Positions 22,428 to 26,097 of a stretch of 26,097 bases of DNA are shown here, piece after piece. Within the stretch, counting starts at the first letter, position 1. Each line of letters starts with the position of its first letter. The stretch is from Welwitschia mirabilis (taxonomy: Eukaryota > Gnetophyta > Gnetopsida > Welwitschiales): NCBI GenBank assembly GCA_051453625.1, contig JBOZIK010000001.1:148551345-148577441 (forward strand), in the 5' to 3' direction. The position numbers were made by a program, and so were the translations under genes. Below the pieces are notes generated by a model. The model was not told where the DNA came from, ran no database searches, and worked only from the letters and a program-made list of their open reading frames with translations.

Positions 22428-22965
22428 CAATGAAACAAAATTTAAAATTAGCCTTTAATAACTATAAGCAACTATGTCTTCCTTCTTAAGAACTATAACT
22501 ACTACAAAAAATCCTCCCAAATATAGTTATTTTATTTTTCCTCTTTATTGTTTTTAATCTCTAATGTTTTACCATGTAGTAATGTAGCATCAAAGATCTT
22601 TAGCATGGTTAAAGAGGCAACGTCACAATCAAGATGTCTATGTGATATAGACCCCATAAAAGATCTCTTTGATGTCCTTTCAAATTTATCATTAAAACCT
22701 TTTTGATGTAATAAGAGTGCTTATTCTTTCCCATATACAATTAAGGTTTTAAAACTAGCTCTCAATAAATACAAATGACTATTCATTTTTTCTTAAGGAC
22801 TATAAATACTATTAGAAGTACTTCCAAATATACTTAATTCATTTTTCTTCTTTATCATTTTCTTATATTATAGCATAGTATCATAAGATCTTTGGAACAG
22901 TCAAAGAGATTACCTCATGCTCAAGATGCCTATATGACATAGATTCCATAAAAAACCCTTAAAAT
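22428..22965 (+). repeat. Tandem duplication, period about 307 bases
   Basis: Two units start at about 22428 and 22735. Paired landmarks are TCTTAAGGACTATAAATAC (unit 2) against TCTTAAGAACTATAACTAC (unit 1), CTTCCAAATATA against CTCCCAAATATA, CATAAGATCTTTGGAACAGT against CAAAGATCTTTAGCATGGTT, and GATGCCTATATGACATAGA against GATGTCTATGTGATATAGA. Unit 2 ends shortly before LTR copy D. I recognise no gene or known satellite in it. Confidence 0.8.
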
Positions 22966-23444
22966 AACTATTGTGATTTTAATTTATGATTATTTGATGG
23001 GGTTTTATAATTTTTTTATAAGATTTTTATATAGGTTTAGGTGAAATTTCAAGGATTTTGAAAATACAAGAGGAAATCTTGAAAAAGTGTGATTCTTATC
23101 CAAATTTGATGTATTAAAGGCACTTCCTGATACACAGAAATTTGAAAAAGGATCCATGACAAAAATGTTAAGTTTTTTCTTAAGAAAATAATCAAATAAA
23201 ATCGTCATCCTCTCTATCATCCACACGATAGGCAAGACGATGACTGCTAATGTGGATTGCTGAGTCATTATTTTGAGAATAGTTTATGATGTACTATTTT
23301 TACATTATCGTCCAGATGATAGCCCAGATAACACTGATATGTAATCAACTCTGAAATATTCCCTTTACCATTTCATCTGTTTCTGAGTCATTTATGAGTG
23401 CGCCTAGCTACACCTACCATTTTTCCTTTTCTATGGTATTTTCT

Positions 23445-23452
23445 TATAAATA
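23445..23452 (+). promoter_or_regulatory. TATA box of LTR copy D
   Basis: TATAAATAAG about 460 bases from the LTR start, conserved with copies A and B. It is the former start of element transcription. Confidence 0.65.
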
Positions 23453-23644
23453 AGTTTCTTTTCAACTCTTCTTCTCAGCTTTATTACACTAGACATTCTT
23501 CTGATAGGAGAGTGGAGGGTCAGAGATCCATCTTAAGTGTTGCAGAAAGACGTGTACTTGGTGGAAGGTTGTGCATCCTCCATTGAGGCCCAACTATTTT
23601 GTAATCCAGATGTTATTACTTTTTTACTATAAAAACCTGGTTTT

Positions 23645-23744
23645 NNNNNNNNNNNNNNNNNNNNNNNNNNNNNNNNNNNNNNNNNNNNNNNNNNNNNNNN
23701 NNNNNNNNNNNNNNNNNNNNNNNNNNNNNNNNNNNNNNNNNNNN
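23645..23744. other. Assembly gap (100 N) inside LTR copy D
   Basis: Exactly 100 N bases. Aligning the flanks with copy B, where the equivalent positions are almost adjacent (about 15090-15105), suggests that few real bases are missing. Confidence 0.95.
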
Positions 23745-23972
23745 TACTTGCATGTTTTCATCTTATATTTTCTGATTACCCTTATGGTTTATCATTTCCC
23801 TTGATCTGGTGACAATTTCTTGGATGACATAGATTATCAAGGGTAGACTTTGTTAAGGCTAAAAGTAAGTAGTGTTAGGATTATTTTTTGCATTTCATGT
23901 TAGTTTAGATTGCATTTTACATCTTGCATTGTATTTTATTTCCTACATTATCATCTATTTCTGGTTCCTATT

Positions 23973-24136
23973 ATTTTACAAAGTAACCTTAGTCTCATAC
24001 TCATAGACTACAATGAGAATATGACATTTTGGGTCTACTCCCACTCATACTAGTTTTATTACAAAGCAACCTAAGTCTTATACTCATAAACTTTAATAAA
24101 ATATGACATTTTAGATCTATTCACACTCATACTAGT
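23973..24136 (+). repeat. Tandem duplication of about 82 bases within LTR copy D
   Basis: Unit 1 (23973-24054) and unit 2 (24055-24136) both run from a TTACAAAG(T/C)AACCT block through a (T/C)ATACTCATA(G/A)ACT block and AATATGACATTTT to CACTCATACTAGT. Copies B and C have a single unit, so the duplication arose in the lineage of copy D. Confidence 0.85.
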
Positions 24137-24226
24137 GTGTTGTATTATGTAAGATATCTATTTTGATTATAAATGATAAGATATATTTGAATGTAAAAAT
24201 TTACACGAATAAACACTACAACATCT

Positions 24227-24244
24227 TAGTGCCATTGCTGAGGA
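24227..24244 (+). other. Decayed primer binding site, tRNA-Asp type (Athila-like)
   Basis: TAGTGCCATTGCTGAGGA lies three bases after the LTR end. It matches TGGCGCCGTTGCCGGGGA, the site I know from Athila-group elements, at 13 of 18 bases. All five differences are G-to-A or C-to-T changes. This places the LTR end and supports the Athila/Tat assignment independently of the gag. Confidence 0.75.
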
Positions 24245-24757
24245 AGGCTATTGAGGAGTACAAGGGTTGTTGTTGTTTAGATGAGTATATCGGATCTATG
24301 TTTAGTTATTTGTCTATGTGGCATTGTATTTTATTAGGAGATGTGTGTGCAGGTTTTTAATTTTGGTTTTCTATTAAAAAAGTGTAATCGTCCCCTTTGT
24401 TGCCTCCACGATAGTCAGGACTACAGTGTATTTTTTTTTTTTTTTGGTTTTGTTTTTGGATTGCAATTTTGCTAAAATAAATTAGTCTCTATCATCTCCT
24501 GTGATGTCAGGATGACCAAGTGGACAATAGGCATGTTTTTTGTATTTACTGCTTTTTGTTTCAGTTTTGGTTCTATTTCTATTTTTCTAGTTTCTATGTA
24601 TGTCATCCCTTCTGTCATCCCCATGATAAACTAAATGACAGTCTATTATTTGTTTGATTTGTTTTTGTTATTTGCTATTTGTTGAAGGATGCTTATTAAG
24701 TTTTTAAGTTTGCCATTTATTTTAGTGTTGTTTACAGGATGATGTAATATTATCAAC
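24245..24757 (+). other. 5' leader of element D
   Basis: About 510 bases between primer binding site and gag. It has a 15-base T run (24431-24445) and at least one clear copy of the U3 dyad module (24401-24428), with two weaker ones near 24491-24530 and 24602-24645. The open frame at 24163-24360 overlaps the LTR end and primer site and is not a gene. Confidence 0.6.
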
Positions 24758-26097
24758 ATAGATAAGAAATATCTAAGAGAAAAGCATCTAATAGAAAAGA
24801 ACATCAAAGAAGGATTGGTGGATATCAAAAACAAATCAGAAAAGAAATCTGTAAGTGAACCAAAACCTCCTTCTGAATTTATTTTTTCTAAATTATATTT
24901 TCTTAATGAAAATCTTATAGAAGAAGAGAACCAATTTACAATGTTGAGTGCCTCCCGTAAGCAAAAACAAGTCAGAGGATCTTCACCCCTAATGCAAACC
25001 TTACCCTTAGAGAATTATTAGCCAATAAGAAAAGAGAAATTCAAACATCTTTTAACCTACCTCTAGAAGATGATGTCAAACTTAAAAATCTATATGCCTA
25101 CCTAACTTTTAATGGAGAAGATTATTAGGATCTTCTTCAACACATTAGAGACACTGAAAAACTTATCTGCGCCTCAGAAAATGGAAAGCAAAAAATAATG
25201 AATAGAACTTATATGGTAATGTTTTCCATAACATTAAAGGGTAGGGAAAAACTTTGGCTAAAAACTATACCCCACAAAAGCTTAAAAACATGGGATCAAG
25301 TCTAGGAAATCTTTGTAAAAAGATTTATAAGTGAAAAAACTATGAGAAAAAGAAAAAAAGAGGTAATAAACTTCCAATAAATACCAAATAAAGATTATGC
25401 CTCCACTTATGAATGTTTCTCTATAGTAGTCCACTCTAATCCTGTAGATGCCTTTTTAAGAGTAGAACAACCAAACCATTTTTATAGTGAATTGACCCCC
25501 ATACGAAATAACTTGTAGATTTCTCTTATGGTAGAAACCTCATGAACCTTACATTAGAAGATGCCTAGATAAAATTAAAAGAACTTGTGTAGTTTAGTAA
25601 AACTTGATCAACTCCTAAAGAAAATCAAATGGTAGGCCAACTCATTAAAAACTTAAAAGAGGTTAAACAATAAAAAGAAATAGAATATAATCAAGTAAAT
25701 CCCATAAAATATTTTACAACAACCTTGGAGAAGTATGCAGAAATGGTCTTAGATGCTAAAATCACCACCAAAAGAAAGGTTGTGCAAACATGTGACTTAT
25801 TGAAGATAATTATCATATCACTAANNNNNNNNNNNNNNNNNNNNNNNNNNAAGAAAGAATTTGAGAATAACTTTGTACTTTCAACCAACCATCTCAAAAA
25901 TTCCATTAAGTACAACCAAGGTTGAACACTCATTTCCAAAGGAATTCTCAACCTTTTAGAAACTGATTCAGAAATGCAAACTATCCACTGAGTTCATCCA
26001 ACTACCAATATCCAAATGATCTAATCACAAACCTTATGGATGATATTAGAAAACAAAATGCCAACTTTGAAACACAAAATATTAACTTTAAAAAAAC
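24758..26097 (+). pseudogene. gag: Degenerate Ty3/gypsy Gag (Athila/Tat-like)
   Basis: Plus-strand Gag of the element whose 5' LTR is copy D. The frame is open from about 24758, with DKKYLREKHLIEKNIKEGLV near the start; the expected ATG is not present and may have become the ATA at 24758. Blocks are TLRELLANKKREIQ (about 24998-25045), DDVKLKNLYAYLTFNGE, NRTYMVMFSITLKGREKLWL (25200-25260), SLKTWDQV, EVINFQ, stop, IPNKDYASTYECF, HSNPVDAFLRVEQ, QMVGQLIKNLKEVKQ and FTTTLEKYAEMVLDAK (25710-25757). It is collinear with the gag at 1-989. Stops at Trp and Gln positions and several frameshifts show it is dead. A sequence near 25785 could be a decayed zinc knuckle, cut by the gap. It runs off the window end. 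Confidence 0.88.
25825..25850. other. Assembly gap (26 N) inside gag
   Basis: A short, sized run of 26 N, unlike the three 100-N placeholders. The two opposite-strand frames spanning it (25691-25951 and 25725-25925) are only partly real: the first part of the plus frame belongs to gag. Confidence 0.95.

Larger units (their letters stand above)
22987..24223 (+). repeat. LTR family copy D, the 5' LTR of the last element
   Basis: From TGATTATTTGATGGGG (22987) to CACTACAACA (24223), with the same order of blocks as copy B and a primer binding site three bases after its end, so it is a 5' LTR. Length is 1237 including a 100-N gap and an internal 82-base tandem duplication. U3 holds two dyad modules (23214-23247 and 23304-23335) and the TATA box at 23445. 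The plus-strand frames at 23398-23586 and 23571-23804 lie inside it and are not genes; the second spans the gap. Confidence 0.88.

Noticed and set aside
23005-23268. Minus-strand 87-residue frame
   Set aside because: It is antisense within the U3 of LTR copy D.
24431-24445. 15-base T run as a terminator or polypyrimidine signal
   Set aside because: A simple homopolymer in a plant retrotransposon leader; no supporting structure or gene context.
24646-24834. Minus-strand 62-residue frame
   Set aside because: It is antisense to the leader and start of the plus-strand gag.

Overview
The window looks like a piece of a plant nuclear genome, probably a eudicot. It is very AT-rich, has no intact long reading frame, contains several assembly gaps written as N, and is made almost wholly of old, heavily mutated LTR retrotransposon pieces. 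The evidence for a plant is the type of element: a Ty1/copia element with a UBN2/DUF4219-type Gag, Ty3/gypsy Gag and Pol remnants resembling the plant Athila/Tat group, and primer binding sites for tRNA-iMet and, in degenerate form, a tRNA-Asp-type site as in Athila. I found no host gene, tRNA, rRNA or CRISPR, and the listed open frames are mostly chance frames inside dead elements.

Layout. At 1-989 (minus) lies a gypsy gag remnant. 1107-4014 holds nothing I recognise. At 4015-5207 (minus) is copy A of a roughly 1.1-1.2 kb LTR family that recurs at 14427-15493 (copy B, plus), 20755-20871 (copy C, plus, cut by a gap) and 22987-24223 (copy D, plus). A copia element runs on the minus strand: 5' LTR from about 12.1 kb down to 11026, primer binding site at 11023-11012, gag from 10959, then protease, integrase and reverse transcriptase down to 5208, where LTR copy A cuts it off. 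Its gag is split by an unrelated plus-strand LTR (8062-9585) followed by a tRNA-iMet primer site.

From 15494 to about 16550 (minus) is a gypsy pol remnant (end of RT, RNase H, start of integrase), cut exactly at the end of LTR copy B. At 18484-19550 (minus) is a decayed frame with a proline-rich, coiled-coil C-terminus resembling plant retrotransposon-associated proteins. LTR copy D is the 5' LTR of the last element: it is followed by a decayed primer binding site, a roughly 510-base leader and a gag remnant (24758-26097, plus) that is paralogous to the one at 1-989.

How it fits together: this is nested retrotransposon debris, with little sign that anything still works. Most recognisable changes are G-to-A or C-to-T transitions, as expected from long-term cytosine methylation. 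The least explained structure is a roughly 30-base dyad-symmetric module repeated in the U3 part of the LTR family and again in the transcribed leader of element D. I do not see evidence for a new biological system beyond that.
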